Source: Methylococcus geothermalis (GTDB lineage: Bacteria; Pseudomonadota; Gammaproteobacteria; Methylococcales; Methylococcaceae). From it: a DNA stretch of 64,000 nucleotides. Where the stretch lies: contig NZ_CP046565.1 of assembly GCF_012769535.1 (NCBI RefSeq), positions 3,191,501-3,255,500 of the forward strand. The letters are read 5' to 3'. The position numbers and the translations under genes are program-made. A model generated the notes under the pieces. The model saw only the letters and a list, made by a program, of their open reading frames with translations, made no database searches and was not told where the DNA came from. Position 1 is the stretch's first letter; every line of letters starts with the position of its first letter. This document shows, piece after piece, positions 43,017 to 52,497 of the stretch.

Positions 43017-43994
43017 ATGAAAACGCCGGTGCATGTCGCGGTAACGGGAGCCGCGGGGCAAATCGCATATTCCCTGCTGTTCCGGATCGCCGCGGGCGAT
43101 CTGTTCGGGCCGCATCAGCCGGTGGTTCTCAAGCTGCTCGACATTCCCTCGGCCGAGCGCGTGCTGGAGGGCGTAGGCATGGAGCTCGACGATTGCGCCT
43201 CGCCCCTGCTTCACGGGATCGAGGTATCCAGCGATCCAAGCGATGTCTTCGACGGCGCCGAAGCCGTCTTCATGCTCGGCGCCACGCCTCGCGGTCCCGG
43301 CATGGAACGGCGGGACCTGCTGCAGGTGAATGCCGACATCTTTTCGGCCCAGGGCCGCGCTCTCGACGAGGCGGCCAGCCGCAGGGTCAGGATTCTGGTG
43401 GTGGGCAATCCGGCCAACACCAATGCCCTGATCGCCCAGCGCAACGCGCCGGGCCTCGCCCCCGAATGCTTTTCCGCCATGACCCGGCTGGACCACAACC
43501 GCGCCATCGGGCTGCTGGCCCGGCATTGCGGCTGCAACGTGGCGGACATCGCCCGGGTCGCCATCTGGGGAAACCACTCTCCCAGCCAGTATCCCGACCT
43601 CCATCACGCCCTGGTCAAGGGCAGGCCGGCGCTGGAACAGGTGGATCCGGCCTGGTATGTCGATGAATTCATCCCCACGGTGCAGCAGCGGGGCGCCTCG
43701 GTCATCGCGATCCGCGGGAAATCCAGCGCGGCATCGGCGGCCAACGCGGCGCTGGACCACATGCGGAGCTGGTTTCTGGGCACGCCCAAGGACGACTGGG
43801 TCAGCATGGCCGTCGCCAGTGACGGCAGCTATGGGATTGCCGAAGGTCTGATGTTCTCGTTCCCGGTCGCCGTCGAAAACGGCCGTTTCCGGATCGTGCA
43901 GGACTTGCCGCTCAATGCCTTCAGCCGCGAGCGGTTACGGCTCACCGAGGCGGAACTCCTGGAAGAGCGCGCCATGGTGAGCCACCTGATCTGA
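43017..43994 (+). CDS. mdh: Malate dehydrogenase
   Basis: The 325-residue protein has [21 protein letters not shown]-type N-terminal residues (8-28), [33 protein letters not shown] (substrate arginine) and [17 protein letters not shown] (catalytic histidine). This is the cytosolic-type malate dehydrogenase group with the Q-for-G NAD motif. It oxidises malate to oxaloacetate in the TCA cycle. GGAAGG lies about eight bases before the ATG. A 211-bp gap without a recognised gene separates it from the HMA gene. Confidence 0.95.
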   Translation: MKTPVHVAVTGAAGQIAYSLLFRIAAGDLFGPHQPVVLKLLDIPSAERVLEGVGMELDDCASPLLHGIEVSSDPSDVFDGAEAVFMLGATPRGPGMERRDLLQVNADIFSAQGRALDEAASRRVRILVVGNPANTNALIAQRNAPGLAPECFSAMTRLDHNRAIGLLARHCGCNVADIARVAIWGNHSPSQYPDLHHALVKGRPALEQVDPAWYVDEFIPTVQQRGASVIAIRGKSSAASAANAALDHMRSWFLGTPKDDWVSMAVASDGSYGIAEGLMFSFPVAVENGRFRIVQDLPLNAFSRERLRLTEAELLEERAMVSHLI

Positions 43995-44003
43995 GCGGCG
44001 GAC

Positions 44004-45908
44004 TTACGAAGCCTCCGCCACCCGCGCTTCCAAGTCAGCCCAGCGCCGGTAGCCGTCCTCCAGCGAAGACTGGACGGCTTCCAGCTCCTCCAGAGTCCGT
44101 TTGACTTCGCCGGCATCGCGGCGATAGAAATCCGGGGCGTTCACCAGGGCATTCAATTCCGTTTGGCGGCTTTCCCAGGCTTCGATCGCGCCCGGCAGGC
44201 TCTCCAGCTCCCGCAGCTCCTTGTAGCTGAGCTTGGCGCGCGAACCGGCCGGCTTCGGCGCCTCCGGCTTGGGCGCGACAGGCTGCGCCGGCGGTGACGT
44301 CCGCTCGCCGGCGGCGGGCCGCTGCGACAGCCAGTCGGAATAACCCCCGACGTATTCGGCGATGACGCCATCGCCTTCGAACACCCAGACGCTGGTCGCC
44401 ACGTTGTCGACGAAGGCCCGGTCATGACTGACCAGGAGCACCGTGCCGTCGAACTCGCCCAGCAACTCCTCCAGCAGTTCCAGGGTTTCCAGGTCGAGGT
44501 CGTTGGTGGGCTCGTCCAGCACCAGGACGTTGCAGGGCTGGCTGAACAGACGCGCCAGCAGTACCCGGTTCTTCTCGCCGCCGGACAGGCTGCGCACCGG
44601 CGTGCGGGCGCGCTCCGGGGAAAACAGGAAATTGCCGAGATAGGACATGACGTGGATCTGCTGGCCATTCAGGCTGATCCACTCCTTGCCATCGCCCACC
44701 GCCTCGAGGATGGTCCGGTCGGGATCGAGCTGCGCGCGCAGCTGGTCGAAATAGGCGACTTTGAGATTGGTCCCGGTCTTGAGCCGTCCGGAATCGGGCT
44801 GCAGCTCGCCGAGCAGCAGCCGCAGCAGGGTCGACTTGCCGGCGCCATTGGGACCGATCAGCCCGACCCGGTCGCCGCGCAGCACCAAGGCGGAGAAATC
44901 CCGCACCACCGGCGCGCCGCCGCCGAAGGCGAGGGACAAGTGCTCGGCTTGGAACACCAGCTTGCCGGTGCGCTCGGCCTGCTCCAGCTCCAGCTTGGCG
45001 ACGCCCTGCCGCGCCCTGCGCTCGGCGCGCTCGCTGCGCATCCGCTTCAGCGCCCGCACCCGACCCTCGTTGCGGGTCCGTCTGGCCTTGATGCCCTGAC
45101 GGATCCAGGTTTCCTCGATCGCCAGCTTGCGGTCGAATTCGGCGTTACGCTTCTCCTCCTCCTCCAGCGAGGCCGCCTTCTTGGCCAGGTAATCCCGGTA
45201 GTCGCCGGGCCAGGAAGTGAGCCTGCCGCGGTCCAGGTCGACGATGCGGGTGGCGACCCGCTGCAGGAAGGCGCGGTCGTGGGTGATCAGCACGGCCGCC
45301 CCGGGGAACTGGAGCAACTGGTGTTCCAGCCAGACGATGGTTTCGAGGTCGAGGTGGTTGGTGGGCTCGTCCAAGAGCAGCAGATCCGGTTCGATGACCA
45401 GGGCGCGGGCCAGCGCAACCCGCCGCTGCCAGCCGCCGGACAAGCCCTGGACCGGTTTCTCCGCCGGCAGGTCGAGGCGGTCGAGCACCCGCTCCACCCG
45501 CTGCTGCAGGCGCCAGCCGTCGGCCGCTTCCAGCGCCTGCTGCAAGGTGCCGAGCCGGTCCAGGCAGGACATATCGCCGTCGGCGATCTTCTCGGACCAA
45601 TGGTGATATTCGGCGATCTGCCGGCCGATTTCGCCCAGGCCGTGGGCCACGGCATCGTAGATCGTCGCCGAGGCCGGCAGCGCGGGCATCTGCTCCAGAA
45701 AACCGATGCGCAATGCCGGCTGATGCCAGACTTCGCCACCGTCGGGCGTCATCTGGCCCGCCAGGATCTTCAGCAGGGTCGACTTGCCCTCCCCGTTGCG
45801 GCCGATGATGCCGACCCGCTCGCCCGGATCGACCTGAAAGCTGGCGGATTCCAGCAAGGGCTTGGCACCGAAGGCGACACCGATTTCTGAAAGTCGAACG
45901 AGAGGCAT
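44004..45908 (-). CDS. uup: ABC-F family ATPase Uup
   Basis: The 634-residue protein has two ABC modules: GIIGRNGEGKSTLLKILAGQ with LSGGWQRRVALA, and GLIGPNGAGKSTLLRLLLGE with LSGGEKNRVLLA. The interdomain linker contains a charged helix (EEEEKRNAEFDRKL). The C-terminal coiled coil (KLSYKELRELESLPGAIEAW to DLEARVAEAS) distinguishes Uup from EttA and YheS. It has no membrane domain; ABC-F proteins act on ribosomes, and Uup binds DNA and affects transposon excision. ATG 45908 has the family start MPLVRLSEIGVAFG. Confidence 0.92.
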   Translation of the reverse strand: MPLVRLSEIGVAFGAKPLLESASFQVDPGERVGIIGRNGEGKSTLLKILAGQMTPDGGEVWHQPALRIGFLEQMPALPASATIYDAVAHGLGEIGRQIAEYHHWSEKIADGDMSCLDRLGTLQQALEAADGWRLQQRVERVLDRLDLPAEKPVQGLSGGWQRRVALARALVIEPDLLLLDEPTNHLDLETIVWLEHQLLQFPGAAVLITHDRAFLQRVATRIVDLDRGRLTSWPGDYRDYLAKKAASLEEEEKRNAEFDRKLAIEETWIRQGIKARRTRNEGRVRALKRMRSERAERRARQGVAKLELEQAERTGKLVFQAEHLSLAFGGGAPVVRDFSALVLRGDRVGLIGPNGAGKSTLLRLLLGELQPDSGRLKTGTNLKVAYFDQLRAQLDPDRTILEAVGDGKEWISLNGQQIHVMSYLGNFLFSPERARTPVRSLSGGEKNRVLLARLFSQPCNVLVLDEPTNDLDLETLELLEELLGEFDGTVLLVSHDRAFVDNVATSVWVFEGDGVIAEYVGGYSDWLSQRPAAGERTSPPAQPVAPKPEAPKPAGSRAKLSYKELRELESLPGAIEAWESRQTELNALVNAPDFYRRDAGEVKRTLEELEAVQSSLEDGYRRWADLEARVAEAS

Positions 45909-45988
45909 GGCGGGGCGACGCGATTGCGCGGATGAGGAAAGACCCCATAGTATAACCGCCCGCCTCAACCCCAGGAGTTTTCCGCACA

Positions 45989-46465
45989 ATGGCCGCCCCC
46001 GCCCGCCCCAGCGAAGACAACGGATTTCTTGCCCCCCACATCGCCGTGCTGCGCCGCAGCTTCCGCCACTTCACCGGCCGCGAGCTGGTGCCGGCGCGCA
46101 TGACCGACCCGGAGGCCGGCCGTTACCTGTTCCGGGCCCCGCTGGCGCTGCTGTCGCACGACACCTCGCCGGATCCCATCTTCAATTACGCCAACGAGAC
46201 GGCGATGGAACTGTTCGGCATGAGCTGGGAGGAAATCACCGCCCTGCCTTCGCGGCTCTCCGCCGAACCCGTCGACCGGGAGGCGAGGGACGCGCTGCTG
46301 GCCAAAGTAGCGGCCCAGGGCCATATCGATGACTACTCGGGAATCCGGATCAGCCGCCAGGGACGCAAGTTCCGGATCGAAAACGCCGTGGTGTGGAATC
46401 TGTTCGACGAGCTCGGCAGCCCCTGCGGACAGGCGGCGATGTTCGAGCACTGGCAGTGGCTCTGA
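45989..46465 (+). CDS. MEKHLA-domain protein
   Basis: The 158-residue protein is essentially one MEKHLA domain, a PAS-like fold: HIAVLRRSFRHFTGRELVP, DPIFNYANETAMELFGMSWE, RKFRIENAVVWNLFDELGSP and GQAAMFEHWQWL at the end. Such stand-alone proteins are predicted sensory or ligand-binding modules without assigned function. It is divergent from uup and convergent with pgm. Confidence 0.82.
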   Translation: MAAPARPSEDNGFLAPHIAVLRRSFRHFTGRELVPARMTDPEAGRYLFRAPLALLSHDTSPDPIFNYANETAMELFGMSWEEITALPSRLSAEPVDREARDALLAKVAAQGHIDDYSGIRISRQGRKFRIENAVVWNLFDELGSPCGQAAMFEHWQWL

Positions 46466-46469
46466 TCGC

Positions 46470-48130
<1,661 letters not shown>

Positions 48131-48202
48131 TTACCCCTGAATTCGGGAATCTGATTGTTGTTATTGCCGGGCCCAAAGCGTTCCGCGGAAGCTCGAGATA
48201 CA

Positions 48203-48231
48203 TTTCGATTTCTGGGCTTTTTCGATAGTAT
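48203..48231 (+). promoter_or_regulatory. Possible sigma70 promoter for the L,D-transpeptidase gene
   Basis: TTTCGA and TAGTAT are spaced 17 bases apart and end 35 bases before the GTG start, with AGGAG at 48251. The -10 matches four of six and the -35 three of six, so support is modest. Confidence 0.3.
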
Positions 48232-48265
48232 TTTACCGTTTGCTTCACTTAGGAGAACAGAAAAG

Positions 48266-48823
48266 GTGTTAAAGCGCTTTCACCCATCGATGCTTTTCCT
48301 GTTGTTGCCAATGGCCGCGAACGCGGCGCAGACCGGGAACTCCGAGCCGTGGCTGCTGGTGGAAACCAAGCCCCACGTCCTGAAAGTGATGCAGGGCGAC
48401 ACGCCGCTGGAAGTGTTCACCAAGATCGCCATCGGACAGCACGGCGCCGGTGTCGAAAAACGCCGCAACGACAACAAGACCCCGCTGGGCGAATACCGCA
48501 TCGGCTGGATCAACGAGAACAGCAAGTTCCACCGATTCTTCGGCCTGACCTATCCGAATCCCGACATCGCCAAGCGCGGCTTCATCCGCGGCCTCATCGA
48601 CGAACATCTGGTGCGCCACATCCTCCGCGCCCATCTGGTGGAAGCGACGCCGCCGCAAGACACCCCGCTGGGCGGACAGATCGGCATACACGGTGTCGGT
48701 GCCGGCAACCGGGCGGTGCATGAGATGTTCGACTGGACCCACGGCTGCATCGCCTTGACCAACGAGCAAATCGACCAGCTTACCCCCTGGGTCAGGAAAG
48801 GAACCCTCGTGGTCATCCGCTGA
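48266..48823 (+). CDS. L,D-transpeptidase (YkuD domain), exported
   Basis: The 185-residue protein starts with GTG at 48266 after AGGAG. The signal peptide MLKRFHPSMLFLLLPMAANA is cleaved near residue 20. The YkuD domain covers most of the rest: IAIGQHGAGVEKRRNDNKTP, PLGEYRIGWINENSKFHRFF, GQIGIHGVGAGNRAVHEMFD and the catalytic THGCIALTN with the active cysteine. It acts on peptidoglycan stem peptides. The Lpp-like lipoprotein gene 137 bases downstream is a plausible substrate of an ErfK-type attachment reaction. Confidence 0.87.
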   Translation: MLKRFHPSMLFLLLPMAANAAQTGNSEPWLLVETKPHVLKVMQGDTPLEVFTKIAIGQHGAGVEKRRNDNKTPLGEYRIGWINENSKFHRFFGLTYPNPDIAKRGFIRGLIDEHLVRHILRAHLVEATPPQDTPLGGQIGIHGVGAGNRAVHEMFDWTHGCIALTNEQIDQLTPWVRKGTLVVIR

Positions 48824-48960
48824 TGCGATCAAAAGACCCGGAAATTCAAAAAACACTGGAAAGGCTTGCGATTTCGCGGCAAACTACGCCGCGGGATCAC
48901 TCCCTCCGGAATGGATACTCGTGTAGTAAATTTCGTTCACCGCAAAAGAAGGAAAGCGAC

Positions 48961-49239
48961 ATGATGAAAGCAACCAAGTTCGCAGTGGTTCTGATGGCCG
49001 CCGGTCTGACCGTCGGGTGCGCTTCGAAGTCTGACATCACCAACCTGCAGACCCAGATTGACGGTCTGAAGGCTGAGCAGGCTTCCATCAAGAGCACGGC
49101 TGACGAGGCTCTTTCCGCTGCTCAGGCAGCTGAATCCAAGGCCGGTGCAGCAGAAGCCGCTGCTCGCCGCGCTGCAGCCGCAGCCGAAGAAACCAACAGC
49201 AAGCTGGACCGCATGTTCAAGAAGACGATGATGAAATAA
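48961..49239 (+). CDS. Lpp/OprI-like murein lipoprotein
   Basis: In this 92-residue protein the signal MMKATKFAVVLMAAGLTVGC gives a lipobox VGC at residues 18-20. The mature part is one long amphipathic, alanine-rich helix with heptads (ITNLQTQIDGLKAEQASIKS onward) and ends with lysine (KKTMMK), as in Lpp and OprI, where the terminal lysine is linked to peptidoglycan. Codon choice (many GCT, CTG) differs from neighbours and suggests high expression. AAGGA precedes the ATG. A strong terminator follows. Confidence 0.85.
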   Translation: MMKATKFAVVLMAAGLTVGCASKSDITNLQTQIDGLKAEQASIKSTADEALSAAQAAESKAGAAEAAARRAAAAAEETNSKLDRMFKKTMMK

Positions 49240-49270
49240 TCATCGATGTCCTGAAGACATACGATCGAAT

Positions 49271-49303
49271 AAAACCCCGGCGGTATCTGCTGCCGGGGTT
49301 TTA
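49271..49303. terminator. Bidirectional terminator between the lipoprotein gene and rsmA
   Basis: AAAACCCCGGC and GCCGGGGTTTTA form a GC-rich stem of nine or more pairs with a 9-10-base loop. A T run follows on the plus strand and an A run precedes it, so it can stop both convergent genes. Confidence 0.85.
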
Positions 49304-49347
49304 TTATGCCTGTAAAAATCGGCCGCCTTCCCGTCCGAGGACAGGCC

Positions 49348-50130
49348 CTAATCCTTCGCCGGGTTCCACTGCCGGGCCAATCCGAGATAGTCCTCCAGCG
49401 ACAGTTCCTCCGCACGCACACCCGGATCGATTCCGGCGCGGTCTATCGCGGTTTCGTCCAGCACACCCTTGAGCGCGTTCCGCAGCGTTTTCCGGCGCTG
49501 GCCGAACGCAGCGGTGACAACGGCTCCCACCCTCCTGACCAGCTCGGGATCCGGGGGCGCGGCGTGCGGCACCAGGCGCACCACTGCCGATACGACCTTG
49601 GGCTGCGGGTAGAAACACTCCGGTCCCACATCGAACACATGCCGAGCCTCGCAATAGAGCGAGGCCATGACGCTCAAGCGTCCGTAACTTCCATCGCCAG
49701 GGCCGGCGCAAATGCGATCGACTACTTCTTTCTGCAGCATGAAATGCATGTCTTCGACCGCATCGAGCTGATCGAACAGACGGAACATCAGCGGGGTGGA
49801 GATGTTGTAGGGCAGATTGCCCACGACCCGGAGCCGGCCCTCCCGGGCGATGGTACGGAGGTCGAATTTCAGTGCATCGCCTTCGTGAATTCGCAACCGT
49901 TCTACGCCGGCAAACCGCTGCTTCAGCGCCGCGACCAGATCGCGGTCCAGCTCGACCACATCCAGGTGCGCCCCGGACTGCAGCAGCTCGCGGGTCAGCA
50001 CCCCTTCACCGGGGCCGATTTCCAGCAGCCGGTCCGATGACTTGGGGCTGATGGCCGCGACGATCTCGCGGATCACGCCGGGATCGCGCAGGAAATTCTG
50101 GCCGAAGCGCTTGCGCGGAATGTGCGTCAT
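49348..50130 (-). CDS. rsmA: 16S rRNA dimethyladenosine transferase RsmA (KsgA)
   Basis: The 260-residue protein starts MTHIPRKRFGQNFLRDPGVI; RLLEIGPGEGVLTRELLQSG is the SAM-binding motif I and RVVGNLPYNISTPLMFRL the catalytic NLPY motif. It dimethylates two adenines near the 3' end of 16S rRNA during 30S maturation. The ATG overlaps the pdxA stop (ATGA). Last gene of the lptD-surA-pdxA-rsmA operon in this window. Confidence 0.95.
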   Translation of the reverse strand: MTHIPRKRFGQNFLRDPGVIREIVAAISPKSSDRLLEIGPGEGVLTRELLQSGAHLDVVELDRDLVAALKQRFAGVERLRIHEGDALKFDLRTIAREGRLRVVGNLPYNISTPLMFRLFDQLDAVEDMHFMLQKEVVDRICAGPGDGSYGRLSVMASLYCEARHVFDVGPECFYPQPKVVSAVVRLVPHAAPPDPELVRRVGAVVTAAFGQRRKTLRNALKGVLDETAIDRAGIDPGVRAEELSLEDYLGLARQWNPAKD

Positions 50131-51128
50131 GCCAGCGCTGCCGGCCGGATTTCGGCCATGTCCATCGCAATCTGGATCGCCTCTTCCAAACTGCCGGTGT
50201 CGATCCGGCCGGTGCCGGCCAGTGCCAGCGCCGTGCCGTGGTCCACCGACGTGCGGATGATGGGAAGCCCCAGGGTAATGTTCACCGCCCGGCCGAATCC
50301 TGCGTATTTCAGCACCGGAAGACCCTGGTCGTGATACATCGCCAGCACCGCGTCGGCATGCTCGAGATTGCGGGGAAGAAACAGGGTGTCGGCCGGCAGC
50401 GGACCGGTCAGGTCCATACCCTCCTGCCGCAGCCGCGCAAGCACGGGTTCGATCACGGTGATCTCCTCTCTTCCCAGATGCCCGCCCTCGCCGGCATGCG
50501 GATTGAGCCCGCAGACCAGGATGCGCGGCCTGGGGAGGCCGAAGCGGCGGACCAGATCGTCGTGGAGGACCCGCAGCGTCCGCAGAAGTCGTTCCTCGGT
50601 GATGGCCCGGCTCACCTCGGCCAGGGGCAGATGGGTGGTGGCCAGGGCGACCCTCAGACCCTTGGTCGCCAACATCATCACCGGCCAGCCGCCCGTGATC
50701 TCCGCGATGAACTCGGTGTGGCCGGTGAAGGCGATGCCGGCATCGTTGATGACGGATTTCTGCACCGGGGCCGTCACCAGGGCATCATAATGCCCCGCCA
50801 GACAGGCGCGCGCGCCTTCGGAGATGGTTTCTAGCACATAGGCGGCATGGGCAGGATCGAGCTTTCCCGGCGCCGCTCCTGGCCGCTGGCGGGTCGGCAG
50901 GACGTGCAGCACGCCCCGTTCATGCGGAGGCACGGCATCGCCGGACGCGACCGGGCGCAGTTCGATTGGAACGCGCAGCAAGCGTGCCCGGCTTTCCAAC
51001 AGATCGGGATCACCCAGCACCGTGATGCTGCAGGGAGCGGACCGCCGCGCCAGCAGCACGCACAGATCCGGGCCGATTCCGGCCGGCTCTCCGCTGGTCA
51101 GCAGCAAACGGGGATGGACGGGAAACAT
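50127..51128 (-). CDS. pdxA: 4-hydroxythreonine-4-phosphate dehydrogenase
   Basis: The 333-residue protein starts MFPVHPRLLLTSGEPAGIGP; INDAGIAFTGHTEFIAEITG, ALATTHLPLAEVSRAI (metal histidine), LVCGLNPHAGEGGHLGREE and AMYHDQGLPVLKYAGF are PdxA signatures. It makes the vitamin B6 precursor from 4-phosphohydroxythreonine. It starts four bases after surA. Confidence 0.95.
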   Translation of the reverse strand: MFPVHPRLLLTSGEPAGIGPDLCVLLARRSAPCSITVLGDPDLLESRARLLRVPIELRPVASGDAVPPHERGVLHVLPTRQRPGAAPGKLDPAHAAYVLETISEGARACLAGHYDALVTAPVQKSVINDAGIAFTGHTEFIAEITGGWPVMMLATKGLRVALATTHLPLAEVSRAITEERLLRTLRVLHDDLVRRFGLPRPRILVCGLNPHAGEGGHLGREEITVIEPVLARLRQEGMDLTGPLPADTLFLPRNLEHADAVLAMYHDQGLPVLKYAGFGRAVNITLGLPIIRTSVDHGTALALAGTGRIDTGSLEEAIQIAMDMAEIRPAALA

Positions 51129-51132
51129 CCGT

Positions 51133-52497
51133 TCAGCGCATGAAGGTTTCCGGCGAGCCCTCGTCGGACGGCGCATCTTCGCCCGAAGAGGCCGGAGTCT
51201 CGTCGAGGCGGATTTCGACATAAGCCTCGTCGCGGATCTTCCGCAGCCACAGCTCGGTTTCCTCTTCCACCTTGCGCTTGAACAGTTCCTCCCGCGCCCG
51301 GTTTTTCAGCACTTCATTGGTGTCGCTCGACTCCTGCCGCTCCAGCACCTGGATCAGATGCCAGCCGAACTGGGTCTGGACGGGATCGCTGAGCTGGTTT
51401 TCGTCCAGCGCGTTCATCGCCTCCTCGAACGGCGGCACCAGGGCGCCCGGCTTGACCCAGCCCAGATCCCCGCCCTTGATCGCCGAACCCTTGTCGTCGG
51501 AATGGCCGCGCGCGAGCTCTCCGAAGTCGTCACCGTTTTCGATCCGGGTTTTCAAGGCCAGCAGCTTGTTCTTGGCATCCTCGTCGGACTGCACTTCGTT
51601 CGGCTTGATCAGGATGTGCCGGACGTGGGTCTTGGTCAGCTTGGCCTCGCCCGCGCCTCTCATGGCCAGCAGCTTGACGACATGATAGCCGCCGGGGCTG
51701 CGGATGGGGTCGCTCACCTCCCCGTCCTTCATCCCGGCCACCACCTCGGCGATATGGCTGGGAATCTCGCTGAGCTTGCGCCAGCCGAGATCGCCGCCTT
51801 CCAGCGCCTGCGGGTCGTCCGAGTAGCGGATCGAGGCGTCCTTGAAATCGAGGCCGGACTTCAACTCCTTCACCAGCCTGTCGGCACGCTCCCTGGCCTT
51901 CTTCACTTCGTCAGGCGAGGCCTCGCGCGGGGTGGCGATGAGAATGTGGCCCAGCCGGTATTCCCGGTCCGCAACCGCCCCGGTACTGCCCTGGACCTCC
52001 AGGTAGTGCTGGATCTCGCGGTCGCTGATCTTGATCTGATTGTTGACCTGGCTGGCGCGCAGACGGCCCATGGCGATCTCGCTGCGCACCTGCTCCAGAA
52101 AATCGCCGTAATCGAGCCCTTCCTGGGCGAGCGAGCGGCGGAACTGATCGGGCGTGAGGTTGTTGCGCTGGGCGATCTGGCCCACCGCCATGCGCAAGGT
52201 ATCGTCGTCCACCTGAATGCCCATTTTTTCGGCCATCTGGATCTGGATCTTGTCGACGATCATGCGCTCCAGCACCTGCCTGACCAGAATCGCATCCGGT
52301 GGCAGCGAAGTACGGCTGGCGCGAAGGCTGCGCTTGATCTCGTCGACCTTGCGGACGAGCTCGCTTTCCAGAATGACGCCATCGTCCACCACGGCCACGA
52401 TGCGATCGACGGCAGCCTCCGCCGGTGACAGACTCGCCATTGCGAACAAAGCGAGGCAGGCCAGCCGGGCCGCCTTTTTGAAACTAGAAATCTTCAT
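51133..52497 (-). CDS. surA: Periplasmic chaperone/peptidyl-prolyl isomerase SurA
   Basis: The 454-residue protein has a signal peptide (MKISSFKKAARLACLALFAM to PAEA), an N-terminal SurA domain (AAVDRIVAVVDDGVILESEL), and two parvulin domains, at about 185-285 (YRLGHILIATPREASPDEVK) and 295-395 (THVRHILIKPNEVQSDEDAK). It escorts outer-membrane proteins, including LptD, through the periplasm. Its start lies within the last codons of lptD (14-base overlap). The C-terminal tail after residue 420 is acidic and Ser/Pro-rich. Confidence 0.94.
   Translation of the reverse strand: MKISSFKKAARLACLALFAMASLSPAEAAVDRIVAVVDDGVILESELVRKVDEIKRSLRASRTSLPPDAILVRQVLERMIVDKIQIQMAEKMGIQVDDDTLRMAVGQIAQRNNLTPDQFRRSLAQEGLDYGDFLEQVRSEIAMGRLRASQVNNQIKISDREIQHYLEVQGSTGAVADREYRLGHILIATPREASPDEVKKARERADRLVKELKSGLDFKDASIRYSDDPQALEGGDLGWRKLSEIPSHIAEVVAGMKDGEVSDPIRSPGGYHVVKLLAMRGAGEAKLTKTHVRHILIKPNEVQSDEDAKNKLLALKTRIENGDDFGELARGHSDDKGSAIKGGDLGWVKPGALVPPFEEAMNALDENQLSDPVQTQFGWHLIQVLERQESSDTNEVLKNRAREELFKRKVEEETELWLRKIRDEAYVEIRLDETPASSGEDAPSDEGSPETFMR

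Noticed and set aside
48850-48900. Sigma54-type promoter before the murein lipoprotein gene
   Set aside because: The GG and GC elements are eight rather than ten bases apart.
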